A stretch of DNA of 64,000 nucleotides from an uncultured Gammaproteobacteria bacterium (GTDB lineage: Bacteria > Pseudomonadota > Gammaproteobacteria > Arenicellales > JAANXG01): contig CAMYKK010000006.1 in NCBI GenBank assembly GCA_947258975.1, forward strand, positions 1 to 64,000, in the 5' to 3' direction. How positions within the stretch are numbered: the stretch's first letter is position 1; each line of letters begins with the position of its first letter. Below are positions 37,450 to 46,825 of this stretch, in pieces. The position numbers and the translations under genes are program-made. Under the pieces are notes generated by a model. That model was not told the DNA's origin, did no database searches, and saw nothing but the letters and a program-made list of their open reading frames with translations.

Positions 37450-39951
37450 ATGATCAAACAACATTTACGCAAGTCATTGGTCTGTATCGCGACTGCGGGC
37501 TTAGTGTCTGGTTGCGCCATCAACCCGAAACCGGTCACTCCGGAAGATCGCGTGGCGCGCGCTGCCGCGGACCTCGAGGCCCTGTTTGCGGGTCAGGAGG
37601 CGGTGACCGGTGGCATCACCCTGGCCGAGGCGATGGCTCGGGCGATCAAGTACAACCTCGATCACCGCGTCAAGCTGATGGAGGAAGCGGTGACCCAAGC
37701 CGAGGCGAAAGTCGCGCGCATGGACATGCTGCCTGACCTTGCCGTATCGGCGGGTTATTCCACACGCAGTAACGTGCCGGCGTCGAGCAGCCAGTCGGTG
37801 ATCACCGGCCTGGAGTCCCTGGAGCCTTCTACGTCACAGGAGCGTACGCGACAACTTGCCGACGCCACTATGGTCTGGAACATCCTGGACTTTGGGGTCA
37901 GCTATGTCACCGCCAAGCAACGCGCGGACCGTACTCTGATCGCCTCAGAAAAGCGGCGCAAGGCGATCCAGAACATTATTCAAGACGTACGGGTGGCGTA
38001 TTGGCAGGCGTTGAGCGCCGCACGCTTGGCATCCGAAACCGACGAATTACTCATACTCACCCGGTCCGCCCTCGACCGCTCGCGCCAGCTACAGGAGCAG
38101 GGTCTGCAGCCGCCGCTGGCGGCGATGCAGTATCAGGAGGGCCTGCTGTCGACGCTGCGCTCGCTGCTGCAGCTGCGTCAGCAATTGTCCACCGCGCGCA
38201 CCGAACTCGCGAGCTTGATGAACATCCGTCCGGGCGATGAATTTCAACTCACACCGTCCGCTGCCGAAGTGGAGGCGCCGGAAGTGAACACCGAGCTGGC
38301 GGAACTCGAGGATTTCGGCTTGCTGCACCGCCCGGAACTCATCGAGGAGGACCTGCGGGTGCGCATCGCCAGCGCCGATGTCAAGAAGGCGATGCTGCGC
38401 ATGTTGCCCGGGTTGGAGATCGATTTTGGTGCCCACTACGACAGCAACAAATTCCTGGTCAACAACGAGTGGTCCAATGCCGGCGTGCGGATCGGTTGGA
38501 ACCTGTTCAACCTGATCGGAGGTCCGGCGCAACAAAAGCGCGCCGAGGCGCAGCTCGATGTCGATAAGACCCGGCGGCTGGCGACCAGCATGGCGGTGTT
38601 GACCCAAGTCAACGTCGGTTACCAACGGTACCTGTTGTCGCAAAAGGACTTCGAGTTGGCGAACGTGTTACAACAGGTGAAGGATGACATCGCTCAGGAA
38701 GAACGTACCCGGCGCCAGGTGGCGGTGTCAGACGAGTTTACCGAGATCCGGGCGCGTCTCGACGCGCTGGTCGCAAAACTCCAGCGGGATCAAGCGTTGG
38801 CGGAACTGCAAAACTCGGTGGGCCGTATTCACAACTCGATCGGTCTCGACCCCTTGCCGCCGGAAGTGAGCGGTTACGATATTGCCACCTTGGCGACGGC
38901 GATCGAAAACCATCAGACAACTTTGAAGGACATGCTGGTGCAGCCGCAAATGGATCCGGATGCCTACGACCGCATCGCGGCGGTGGTCAAGTACGAGCGA
39001 GCGGTTAACGACAAACAGGCGGCGGAGGTTGCGGTGGCCGAAGCCGAGGAGATGCGCGCGGAACGCGAGCAGCTCGCAGCTGCGGCGCGAGAGGAAGCCT
39101 TAGCAGTGCAACGCCTGGCGATTGAGGCGGCGTTACTGGAGGCGGATGGCAACCGGGCAGCCGAATTGCGAGCCATGGAGGAGGCGGCGCGGTTGGCCGA
39201 AGAACAGGCCGCGGCGCAAGCGGCGCGGGAGGCGGCGGAGATGGCGGCGGCGCAAGCGGCCGCTGCCCAGGAGCGCGCGGAAGCGGCGCAACGCGCCGTG
39301 GCAGAAGCGCAGCGCGTCACTGAAGAAGCTGCCGCGCAACGCGCGGCGGAGGCAGAGCGTCTCGCGGCCGAGGTGCAGGCCAGGATCGACGCCGCGGTCG
39401 AGGCTGCAGTGGTGGCGGGCGCGGCGCAGAACCAGATGGACGAAGCCGCACAGGCGGCGCGGGAAGCCAAGGAACGGGCCGACAGCATCAAGGTTCCAGA
39501 GGCGCCCGAGGGCGCCTCGCAGTCATCGGGTTCGGAGCAAAAGCAATCCAAGCGGCTCGAGAGTATTGAGATGCGTAATGACCCCGCGGCGCTGGCTGAG
39601 CAATCCGCAGACACCGAATCAGCCCGCGAATCCGCGGTGTCCGCTGATCCCGCAATGCCGCGGCGATCAGGCGCGGCTGCATCTTGGGCCGATCCGGCGC
39701 CGCCGATCCGGCAACAGGTTATGCCTGCTACGTTCGTGATCGGGTTGGAACACCCCGAGTTCTACGCGCGGATGACGATGCCAAACGTCTTGATGAAGCG
39801 CTTTATCTTGGATGCGAAGCTATCTCGATTTGATCCGGGTATGTCGACGCCACGACCCGCCCCGGAATCCGATCTCAAAGAGTTGACCCCGCCGGCACCG
39901 TTGTCGTTTGTGGATAAAGATCCGTTTACCGGCGAGCCGCTTATCAAATAG
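37450..39951 (+). CDS. TolC-family outer-membrane lipoprotein with long C-terminal coiled coil
   Basis: Outer-membrane channel component of a tripartite exporter. It has 833 residues, against about 450-500 for usual TolC proteins. A lipobox LVSGC (Cys 22) marks it as a lipoprotein. The TolC domain (about 50-500) shows the LAEAMARAIKYNLDHRVKLME opening helix, the WNILDFGVSY strand and the paired repeats typical of OEP proteins. An Ala/Glu-rich predicted coiled coil (about 515-680) follows, then a Ser/Pro-rich tail ending near PFTGEPLIK. That extension is absent from the paralogue downstream. It follows the giant gene by 141 bases, which suggests dedicated export of that protein. Confidence 0.87.
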   Translation: MIKQHLRKSLVCIATAGLVSGCAINPKPVTPEDRVARAAADLEALFAGQEAVTGGITLAEAMARAIKYNLDHRVKLMEEAVTQAEAKVARMDMLPDLAVSAGYSTRSNVPASSSQSVITGLESLEPSTSQERTRQLADATMVWNILDFGVSYVTAKQRADRTLIASEKRRKAIQNIIQDVRVAYWQALSAARLASETDELLILTRSALDRSRQLQEQGLQPPLAAMQYQEGLLSTLRSLLQLRQQLSTARTELASLMNIRPGDEFQLTPSAAEVEAPEVNTELAELEDFGLLHRPELIEEDLRVRIASADVKKAMLRMLPGLEIDFGAHYDSNKFLVNNEWSNAGVRIGWNLFNLIGGPAQQKRAEAQLDVDKTRRLATSMAVLTQVNVGYQRYLLSQKDFELANVLQQVKDDIAQEERTRRQVAVSDEFTEIRARLDALVAKLQRDQALAELQNSVGRIHNSIGLDPLPPEVSGYDIATLATAIENHQTTLKDMLVQPQMDPDAYDRIAAVVKYERAVNDKQAAEVAVAEAEEMRAEREQLAAAAREEALAVQRLAIEAALLEADGNRAAELRAMEEAARLAEEQAAAQAAREAAEMAAAQAAAAQERAEAAQRAVAEAQRVTEEAAAQRAAEAERLAAEVQARIDAAVEAAVVAGAAQNQMDEAAQAAREAKERADSIKVPEAPEGASQSSGSEQKQSKRLESIEMRNDPAALAEQSADTESARESAVSADPAMPRRSGAAASWADPAPPIRQQVMPATFVIGLEHPEFYARMTMPNVLMKRFILDAKLSRFDPGMSTPRPAPESDLKELTPPAPLSFVDKDPFTGEPLIK

Positions 39952-39965
39952 CCGGGAGAGAGAAG

Positions 39966-41630
39966 ATGCGTTATATGTCAGGCGGTATTGTCGCTCTTAC
40001 GGCTGTCAGTATCGTGCTCATCGGCTGCGCGACACCACCGGTGGAAGTCAGCGAGGACGAACGCCGCACGAAGGCGCAAGAATTGCAGGCATTGTTTGAT
40101 GAGCAGGAACCCATCACCCAGCCGCTGACCGTCGCCGATGCCATGGCGCGTGCCATCAAATACAACGTGGATCACCGCGTACGGCTGATGGAGCAGGTGC
40201 TCGCGCGCACCGACCTGGATGTGTCGCGCATGGACCTGCTGCCGCGGCTGGTCGCGGACGCGGGCTATTCCGAGCGCAGTAATGAGAACGCGTCCAGCAG
40301 TGAATCGGTAATTACCGGCCGCCAGAGCCTGGAGCCGTCGCGCTCCACCGAACGCGAGCAGGGTGTGGTCAATGCATCCCTGGTCTGGAACCTGCTCGAT
40401 TTCGGCGTCAGTTACGTGAGCGCGAAACAACGCGCCGATCACGTGTTGATCGCTGAGCAACGGCGGCGCAAGGCGATTCAGAACATTCTTCAAGACGTTC
40501 GCCGCGCCTATTGGCAGGCGCTGTACGCGCAACGCCTGGGTGGCGATCTCGATCAGCTGATTATTGATGTCGAGTCCGCTTTAGAGAAGTCCCGGGAATT
40601 GCGGGAGCAAGGCCTGCAGCCGCCCTCCCTTGCGGCACGGTTTCAGGATGCCCTGCTCACTACAATGCGCCAGCTATGGCGGATCCGAAGAGATCTTGAA
40701 ACCTCCCACACCGAGTTGGCACAACTGATCAATGTGTCCCCCGGCACCGAGTTTGAACTCGATCCAACGCCGGATGAAATGGGCCTGCCGATGGTGGATG
40801 AAACCCCGGTGGAACTCGAGCAGCGTGCGTTGACCGATCGTCCCGAGTTGCGGGAGGAGGATTACCAGTTGCGCATCGATCAGGCGGAAGTCAAAAAGGC
40901 CATGCTGCGCATGCTGCCGGGTCTCGAGATCGATCTGGGGGTCCACTACGACAGCAACGATTTTCTGGTTAACAACGATTGGTCCGATGCCGGTCTACAG
41001 ATCAGTTGGAATTTGTTCAATGTGTTTTCGGGACCCGCATTCAGCGATCAGGCAAAAGCACGGGTGGATCTGGACAATGTACGCCGGCTGGCGATCTCGA
41101 TGGCGGTGCTGACCCAAGTGCACGTTGCATTTGAAAATTTCCGGGATGCCAAGATCAACTATGAACTCGCCAACGAATTGATGGCGGTGAGCACGCAGAT
41201 TTTGAATCAGTATGAGGCGCAACAACGGGCCGAGGCGGCGACCGAGTTCGCGAACATTCGCTCACGCGCCCGGGCCTTGGTGGCGCAGTTGCAACGCGAA
41301 AAGGCGTTCGCCCAGGTTCAGAATGCGATCGGCCGTATTCATAACTCCATTGGCATGGATCCGATGCCGGAGACGACTGCCAGTTATGACCTGCCGACAT
41401 TGGCCACCGCGATTACCGAGCGCCAGATGCAGTTGAACCGGGCGCTGCAGCGGACGACCCGACCCGCCGACGCCGAGCACCCGCAAGATGTCGAATCTCA
41501 GCCGCTGACCACCGGTAAGGACGCGGTCATTGAATATCAACCAACTCCGGCCACCCTGGAGTCGATCATCGACTTGCAACCGATCACCACCGAAATTCAT
41601 CGGTCTGCATACCAGCAGCAAGGGCTCTAG
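39966..41630 (+). CDS. Second TolC-family outer-membrane lipoprotein
   Basis: A 554-residue paralogue of the preceding gene without its coiled-coil tail. It has a signal peptide with a lipobox ending IGC (about Cys 21). The opening VADAMARAIKYNVDHRVRLME, the VWNLLDFGVSYVSAKQRADH block, MLRMLPGLEIDLGVHYDSN and the GRIHNSIGMDPMP block are nearly the same as in the first copy. The pair therefore arose by tandem duplication. It lies 14 bases after the first gene with GGGAGAGAAG before the ATG. The channel may be a heterotrimer, or the two could serve different adaptors. Confidence 0.87.
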   Translation: MRYMSGGIVALTAVSIVLIGCATPPVEVSEDERRTKAQELQALFDEQEPITQPLTVADAMARAIKYNVDHRVRLMEQVLARTDLDVSRMDLLPRLVADAGYSERSNENASSSESVITGRQSLEPSRSTEREQGVVNASLVWNLLDFGVSYVSAKQRADHVLIAEQRRRKAIQNILQDVRRAYWQALYAQRLGGDLDQLIIDVESALEKSRELREQGLQPPSLAARFQDALLTTMRQLWRIRRDLETSHTELAQLINVSPGTEFELDPTPDEMGLPMVDETPVELEQRALTDRPELREEDYQLRIDQAEVKKAMLRMLPGLEIDLGVHYDSNDFLVNNDWSDAGLQISWNLFNVFSGPAFSDQAKARVDLDNVRRLAISMAVLTQVHVAFENFRDAKINYELANELMAVSTQILNQYEAQQRAEAATEFANIRSRARALVAQLQREKAFAQVQNAIGRIHNSIGMDPMPETTASYDLPTLATAITERQMQLNRALQRTTRPADAEHPQDVESQPLTTGKDAVIEYQPTPATLESIIDLQPITTEIHRSAYQQQGL

Positions 41631-41685
41631 CACGGATCCCCATATCTGTGGCAGCGGCATTTATCTGGTGGAAGTGGCAATAATC

Positions 41686-41920
41686 TGGTGGGAGCGGCTT
41701 TGAGCCGCGAAGCAATTGTCGCACCTGCAAGGTGCTCCCACAGGAGACAATAGAAGGAATCGCGCCTGGCTTATCTCCGCCTTGCCCCCGCACGGCAGGA
41801 GAGACAGCCGCTTTATTGCCTTTCTGCGAAAAACCCTTTCTGTAAGTGCGCCTTCCTGTGGGAGCGGCTTTCCCCTGCTGTGCGGGGACAAGTCCCCCGC
41901 TGTGCGGGGACAAGTCCTGC
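41686..41920. repeat. REP pair and short 22-bp hairpin array
   Basis: Two head-to-head REPs (GTGGGAGCGGC-tttga-GCCGCG and GCACC-tgca-AGGTGCTCCCAC, 41688-41742) are followed by another partial REP at about 41857. Two units of the same 22-bp hairpin repeat found at 10.4 and 13.0 kb run from 41873 to 41918. These fill the 335-base gap between the second TolC gene and the adaptor gene. No gene is seen in the rest of it. Confidence 0.8.
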
Positions 41921-41965
41921 GATTAGCCTTACAATGTGGGCAACCATGGCTCGCGCATTAACCCA

Positions 41966-42751
41966 GTGAATACAAGTTGCTCACAACCCATCTGCGCTTG
42001 GTTGTTACCAGTGCTATGCGGCATGACGCTAACGGCCGCGGCCCAGCAGTCCGGACTGGGGGTTGAGCAACCCGGTGCCGCGCCCAATCAGCGCGAGATA
42101 CGCGCGCTTTTGGTCGCCCGCACCGAGTCCGTGCTGTCCAGTCAGATCACCGGACGCATCGTCAAGATCACGGTGAAGCATGGCGCGCGATTCGAGAAAG
42201 GCCAATCGCTCGTCCAGTTCGACTGCGCGGTTGCCCGTGCCGAAATGTCCAAGGCCCGCGCCGAGCACGATGCGGCCAGAAAGACTCACGAGTCGAACCT
42301 CCAATTACAGAAACACCGTGCCGTGGGCAAGCTGGAAGAGGAGATCTCGCAGGCGCGGTTACAGAAGGCCAAGGCGGATATTTCCCGCAATCAAGCGTTC
42401 ATGCGCATGTGTAACATCAAAGCGCCGTTTGCGGGCCGGGTGGTCAAGATTCACGTCAATCCCTACGAGACCGTTACCCAGGGGCAACCGGTGATTGAGG
42501 TGTTGGACGACAGCCGCTTCAAGATGCAAATCAACGTGCCGTCTAACTGGCTGGGCTGGTTGCAGCCGGGCACTGAATTTATGGTCACCATCGATGAGAC
42601 CGGACGCGAATATCCCGCCGCCGTGACCGACTTGGGGGCGCGGGTAGACCCGGTGAGTCAGACGCTGGAAGTTGAAGCGCAGATCAGCGGTACTCACAAA
42701 GAATTGATCGCGGGCATGAGCGGAGTTGCGCGGTTTTCCGTCCCGCGATGA
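41966..42751 (+). CDS. Periplasmic adaptor (HlyD/RND membrane-fusion) protein
   Basis: A membrane-fusion protein that would bridge the inner-membrane component to the TolC channel. It has about 261 residues from GTG 41966, which puts a hydrophobic signal (ICAWLLPVLCGMTLTAAA) at the N-terminus. An earlier GTG at 41936 is possible but adds a poor leader, and neither has a clear ribosome site. The biotinyl-lipoyl half-motifs are SQITGRIVKITVKHGARFEKGQ and IKAPFAGRVVKIHVNPYE, separated by a short helical hairpin (KTHESNLQLQKH region). A beta-barrel domain follows. The stop overlaps the start of the next gene (ATGA). Confidence 0.85.
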   Translation: MNTSCSQPICAWLLPVLCGMTLTAAAQQSGLGVEQPGAAPNQREIRALLVARTESVLSSQITGRIVKITVKHGARFEKGQSLVQFDCAVARAEMSKARAEHDAARKTHESNLQLQKHRAVGKLEEEISQARLQKAKADISRNQAFMRMCNIKAPFAGRVVKIHVNPYETVTQGQPVIEVLDDSRFKMQINVPSNWLGWLQPGTEFMVTIDETGREYPAAVTDLGARVDPVSQTLEVEAQISGTHKELIAGMSGVARFSVPR

Positions 42752-44109
42752 CCGAGGCACCTATCGATTCGCGCGCAGTACGCCTCAGCGCTCTGCTGCA
42801 GCTCGAACAGGAGGCACGGCAAGCCGCGACTCCGACCGAACTTGGTTTTGTCATCGTCAACGAGACCCACCGATTGATTCCCTATCAACGCGCCGTGCTG
42901 TGGCGAATGACCGGAGCCGGCCGTGTGTCTGTCGAGGCGGTATCGGGACTGGCAGAGGTCGAACGCCACTCTCCCTACCTGGTGTGGGTGCGCAAGGTCG
43001 TCAAGACGCTGTGCACCGCTGAGGAATCTCACGCCTGCCGCATCGTGGAAAGCGAACAACTGCCCGACCAGTTGCGGCCAGGCTGGTCGGAATGGTGTCC
43101 TGGACCGGCGGTGTGGTGTCCCTTCGTCGGCAGAAACGGGGGCATCGTGGGTGGTTTCTGGTTGGTTCGTGAACCGCACTGGGAACCCGGTGAAATCACC
43201 TTACTCGAGCGTGTTACCGACGCCTACGGTCATGCCTGGGACGCGCTCGACGCGCGCCGCGCATCTACATTCCGTGGACGGTGGTTCGAGCGTTTCCCTG
43301 GTCGTGGCGTAAAGCTCGCGATTCTGGCCGGCGCCGTCGGCAGTTTGTTTATTCCGGTGCGGTTATCGGTGCTCGCGCCCGCCGATGTGATTCCGGTGCA
43401 GCCGGTCATCGTGAGCTCACCCATCGAAGGGGTGATTCAGACCATTCCGGTGCGTCCCAATCAGCCGGTGGAGCAGGGCGACTTGTTGTTCAGCCTCGAT
43501 GACGCGGCGTTGTCGAGCCGTCATGAGGTCGCACAAAAGGCGTTGGCAGTGGCCGAAGCGGATTATCTGCGCGCCGTGCAGAAGGCCTTTAATGATGCCG
43601 CCAGCAAGGCCGAGGCAGCCATGCGCAAGGCGGTCGTGGAGGAGAAAACCGCGGAGGTGGCATATACACAACGTTTGTTGGAGCGCGTTGCAGTGCGGGC
43701 GCCGCGAGCGGGAATTGCAGTGTTCGGCGACCCAAACGATTGGATCGGCAAGCCGGTTGCGGTCGGTGAGAAGGTCATGACAGTCGCCGACCCGGGGCGC
43801 ACCGAAGCCCAGGCTTGGGTGCCCGTGGGAGACGCCATCAACCTGGAGCCCGGCGCAGAAATGCGGCTCTTCCTGAACACCGATCCGACCCGGCCGCTCG
43901 CGGCGCGTATCTACGAGTCCAGTTACGAGGCCAAGAAGAACGCCGCCGGCCTGCTCGCGTTTCACGTCAAGGCCCGTTTCGAGGAGGGTCAGCAGGCGCC
44001 CCGAATCGGCCTGAAAGGAACCGCCAAGATCTACGGTGAGACCGTCCGCTTGGGTTATTATTTGTTGCGCCGGCCGATCGCCGCGGGCCGGCAGTTCTTC
44101 GGACTGTGA
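42748..44109 (+). CDS. GAF-like domain fused to an HlyD-type adaptor
   Basis: A 453-residue membrane-anchored adaptor. Residues 1 to about 170 form a GAF-like sensory or regulatory domain (TPTELGFVIVNETHRLIPYQRAVLW and VWCPFVGRNGGIVGGFWLV). One membrane helix follows near 190-205 (LAILAGAVGSLFIPV). The biotinyl-lipoyl motif (VSSPIEGVIQTIPVRPNQPVEQGD), an alpha-helical hairpin and the second lipoyl half (VAVRAPRAGIAVFGDPNDWIG) come after it. The order puts GAF in the cytoplasm and the adaptor in the periplasm. The coupling to the previous gene is translational (4-base overlap), and the next gene starts 7 bases after its stop. Confidence 0.82.
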   Translation: MTEAPIDSRAVRLSALLQLEQEARQAATPTELGFVIVNETHRLIPYQRAVLWRMTGAGRVSVEAVSGLAEVERHSPYLVWVRKVVKTLCTAEESHACRIVESEQLPDQLRPGWSEWCPGPAVWCPFVGRNGGIVGGFWLVREPHWEPGEITLLERVTDAYGHAWDALDARRASTFRGRWFERFPGRGVKLAILAGAVGSLFIPVRLSVLAPADVIPVQPVIVSSPIEGVIQTIPVRPNQPVEQGDLLFSLDDAALSSRHEVAQKALAVAEADYLRAVQKAFNDAASKAEAAMRKAVVEEKTAEVAYTQRLLERVAVRAPRAGIAVFGDPNDWIGKPVAVGEKVMTVADPGRTEAQAWVPVGDAINLEPGAEMRLFLNTDPTRPLAARIYESSYEAKKNAAGLLAFHVKARFEEGQQAPRIGLKGTAKIYGETVRLGYYLLRRPIAAGRQFFGL

Positions 44110-44116
44110 GTAGTCG

Positions 44117-46273
44117 ATGAGTACGATCGCGGAAAGTATTTCGGAATCAGCGGTCCCACAGGCGCCGCCCGTGGTCGCGCCGCTACGTGATGATCTCAAT
44201 CTCTACCCCGGCGGACGCACCAGCGAAGGTGCGGCGACCTGGACGCTTCACGATCCAGTGCGTAATCGATATTTCAAGCTCGGTTGGCTCGAGTTTGAAC
44301 TGCTCAGGCGCTGGAAGTTCGGTCACGTGGCCACCATCACCGAGGGGGTGAACCGGGAAACGCCGCTGCACGCGGACGAACATGCTGTACGACGGCTGGA
44401 GGCGTTTCTCGACCAAAATCAGCTTCTACAGCGACTTACTCCGATGGCGACGCGCAAATTGTTGCAGCTGCGCGAACGCATTCGCAAACAAAAACGGCGT
44501 GTCCGCTTGCAACAATTGATGTTTTTCCGCATGCCGCTCTTCCGCCCCGACCGGTTTCTATCGACGACGCTTCCCTATATCCGTTTCGTCTACACCCGGG
44601 GATTCGCCGTATCTATTACTGTGATCGCCGTCATCGGCCTGGTCCTTGTAAGCCAGCAGTGGGCGTCGTTTACAAACTCATTTTCTTATCTGTTTTCCTT
44701 CGAGGGCATGATCCTGTTCGGTATTGCGATCACGATCACCAAGGCGGTGCACGAACTGGGACATGCCTACACAGCCAAATTCCTGGGACTCAAGGTGCCT
44801 ACCATCGGATTGGCGCTGCTGATTTTCTGGCCGGTGCTGTACACAGACACCACCGACTCGTGGCGTTTACGCAGCTCCCGGCAGCGGTTGAACATCGGTA
44901 TTGCGGGGGTCGTCGCTGAGCTGATACTCGCCGCCCTCGCAACTTTGTTGTGGAGCTTTCTGCCTGATGGCCCGTTGCGCAGCACCGTGTTCTTTGTTGC
45001 CACCGTGTCCTGGGTATTGACGCTGTTGGTTAATCTCAATCCATTTCTCAGATGGGACGGTTATTATGTATTGTCGGACCTTTGGGGGGTGGAGAACCTG
45101 CAACAGCGCTCGTTCGCTCTGGCAAGGTGGTGGTTGCGGCGCACCCTATGGGCCTTGGAGGACCCGCCGCCGGAGCGGTTTTCAGTTCGTCAGCGGCGGC
45201 TGCTCATTCTGTATGCGTTTGCGACCTGGGCCTATCGTTTTTTGCTGTTCGCAAGCATCGGGGTCCTGATGTACGAGTTCGCCTTCAAGATCGTCGGCAT
45301 TGCCTTGCTCGGGATGTTGTTAACAGCTTTTATCCTGCGCCCGGTCTCGGGGGAGTTGCGTATCTGGTGGCGCCGCCGGGCTGACATCGGCGCGGTTCGC
45401 AGATCGATGGTATTGATTCTATTTTTTGGCGGCTTGAGCGCCATATTGTTGGTGCCATGGAGCCGTACCATAGATGTGCCGGCCCTCATGCGTCCCCACC
45501 AACACACGTCGCTGTTTGCGCCGGTACCGGCGCGCGTCGCGGCGGTGCAGGCCGAAGACAAGCAGAAGGTGGTGGCCGGAGATGTCTTGTTCCGACTCGA
45601 AAGTCCGGCTCTGTATCATGAACAACAACAGGTAGGCTTGCGCATCGAGATGCTTCGTTCGCAGATTGCGCGGCAAAGTGCGCATGATCTGATGCTCGAG
45701 CGGCAACAGGTGTTGGAGCAGCAACTTTCCGCAGCCTTGGCGCAGCACCGGGGCAACGCGCAGCAGCTCGCGCGGCTGACCATCCGCGCCCCGTTTGACG
45801 GCACGGTGGTGGATATCGCCGGCCATCTGGAACCGGGGCGGTGGATCCGCGATAATTTACAACTGGGAGTGATCATCGACACCGGTGCCTACGAAGTTGT
45901 TGCCTATGTCAGCGAGACGGATCTTGCCCGCGTCGAGCCTGGGGTCGTGGGGAAGTTCTACGCCGACGATACCGAGCACCCGTCGGTCGCGCTGAGGGTA
46001 GTGGAAGTTGACCAGGCCAACATCCGGGTCCTCGACGAGCCCTACAGCGCCTCCGTCTATGGCGGCCGCGTAGGCGTCCAGCAGGGCCCCGGCGGTGAGT
46101 TGAACACAATCGAATCCTTGTACCGGTTGCGTTTGAAACCGGAGGGCGCGATGGCAGTTCAGCCGCCGCGGACCTTGCGCGGACAGGTGCGGCTGCGTGT
46201 CGCGTCGCGCAGTCTGATGGATCGGCTGTGGCGGTTGGTCGGTGCCGTACTCATCCGGGAAAGTGGTTTCTGA
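44117..46273 (+). CDS. Site-2-protease-like (M50) membrane protein with PqqD-like N-terminus and C-terminal HlyD domain
   Basis: A 718-residue inner-membrane protein of three parts. Residues about 25-125 form a PqqD-like winged helix (NRYFKLGWLEFELLRRW). Residues about 150-440 form a polytopic peptidase M50 domain with zinc motif H212-E-L-G-H216 and the second metal site NLNPFLRWDG (D314). Residues about 465-690 form a periplasmic lipoyl/HlyD domain (SLFAPVPARVAAVQAEDKQK and LTIRAPFDGTVVDIAG). All zinc ligands are present, so proteolysis is possible. The gene occupies the place of the inner-membrane exporter in a type I-like operon that has no ABC ATPase. It might process or pull the giant protein. 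This architecture occurs in other export loci, but I know no proven mechanism. Confidence 0.82.
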   Translation: MSTIAESISESAVPQAPPVVAPLRDDLNLYPGGRTSEGAATWTLHDPVRNRYFKLGWLEFELLRRWKFGHVATITEGVNRETPLHADEHAVRRLEAFLDQNQLLQRLTPMATRKLLQLRERIRKQKRRVRLQQLMFFRMPLFRPDRFLSTTLPYIRFVYTRGFAVSITVIAVIGLVLVSQQWASFTNSFSYLFSFEGMILFGIAITITKAVHELGHAYTAKFLGLKVPTIGLALLIFWPVLYTDTTDSWRLRSSRQRLNIGIAGVVAELILAALATLLWSFLPDGPLRSTVFFVATVSWVLTLLVNLNPFLRWDGYYVLSDLWGVENLQQRSFALARWWLRRTLWALEDPPPERFSVRQRRLLILYAFATWAYRFLLFASIGVLMYEFAFKIVGIALLGMLLTAFILRPVSGELRIWWRRRADIGAVRRSMVLILFFGGLSAILLVPWSRTIDVPALMRPHQHTSLFAPVPARVAAVQAEDKQKVVAGDVLFRLESPALYHEQQQVGLRIEMLRSQIARQSAHDLMLERQQVLEQQLSAALAQHRGNAQQLARLTIRAPFDGTVVDIAGHLEPGRWIRDNLQLGVIIDTGAYEVVAYVSETDLARVEPGVVGKFYADDTEHPSVALRVVEVDQANIRVLDEPYSASVYGGRVGVQQGPGGELNTIESLYRLRLKPEGAMAVQPPRTLRGQVRLRVASRSLMDRLWRLVGAVLIRESGF

Positions 46274-46292
46274 CTTCGAGGAGCGCGTTTGA

Positions 46293-46811
46293 ATGAGCGG
46301 CATCAAGCAAATTTTCGTCAACTACGTCCCCGCCCAGGACCGCATTCTGGTGCGTGTCAGCACCACCGACGACACCGAGATGCGTATGTGGTTGACCCGC
46401 CGGTTCGTCACCATCCTGTGGCCGGTGATGTTGCAGATGCTCGAGTCCGATCCCAGTGTCGTTGGGCAAGCGAATACCCAGACCAAGCAAGAAGTGCTTT
46501 CATTCCGCCACGAGGAGGCGATTAGCAAGACCCGCTTCACCAAGAGTTATCAGAGTCCGCCACAGGTCAAGCAGGTCAATCAGGTGCCGTTCCTGATCAC
46601 GAAGCTCAGCACCAAGCGATTGGATAACGGCCGCACGCAAATGATATTCGGTACCGCTAAAGGCCGCAGTGTGCAGTTCGTTGTGGATCGCACACTCACG
46701 CATTCGTTGTGTAAACTGATCGCCGACTGCACGAAAAAAGCGACCTGGGGTCTCGATGTGGAAATTACCAAGTCCTCGGCGGTAGCGTCGGGCGACCGCA
46801 CCATCAACTAG
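46293..46811 (+). CDS. Unknown conserved-looking cytoplasmic protein in the export operon
   Basis: I do not recognise a family. The protein has 172 residues, no signal peptide and no membrane segment. The N-terminal part (FVNYVPAQDRILVRVSTTDDTEMRMWLTRR) reads like a small beta-sheet domain followed by an amphipathic helix (FVTILWPVMLQMLES). The middle is rich in Gln/Lys, and the C-terminal half is a beta-rich segment with one helix (LTHSLCKLIADCTKK). GAGGAG at 46278-46283 is well spaced for ATG 46293. It lies 19 bases after the M50-HlyD gene and before a secreted unknown, so it is probably an accessory or chaperone of the export system. Confidence 0.7.
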   Translation: MSGIKQIFVNYVPAQDRILVRVSTTDDTEMRMWLTRRFVTILWPVMLQMLESDPSVVGQANTQTKQEVLSFRHEEAISKTRFTKSYQSPPQVKQVNQVPFLITKLSTKRLDNGRTQMIFGTAKGRSVQFVVDRTLTHSLCKLIADCTKKATWGLDVEITKSSAVASGDRTIN

Positions 46812-46825
46812 CCCGGATCCGGCAT

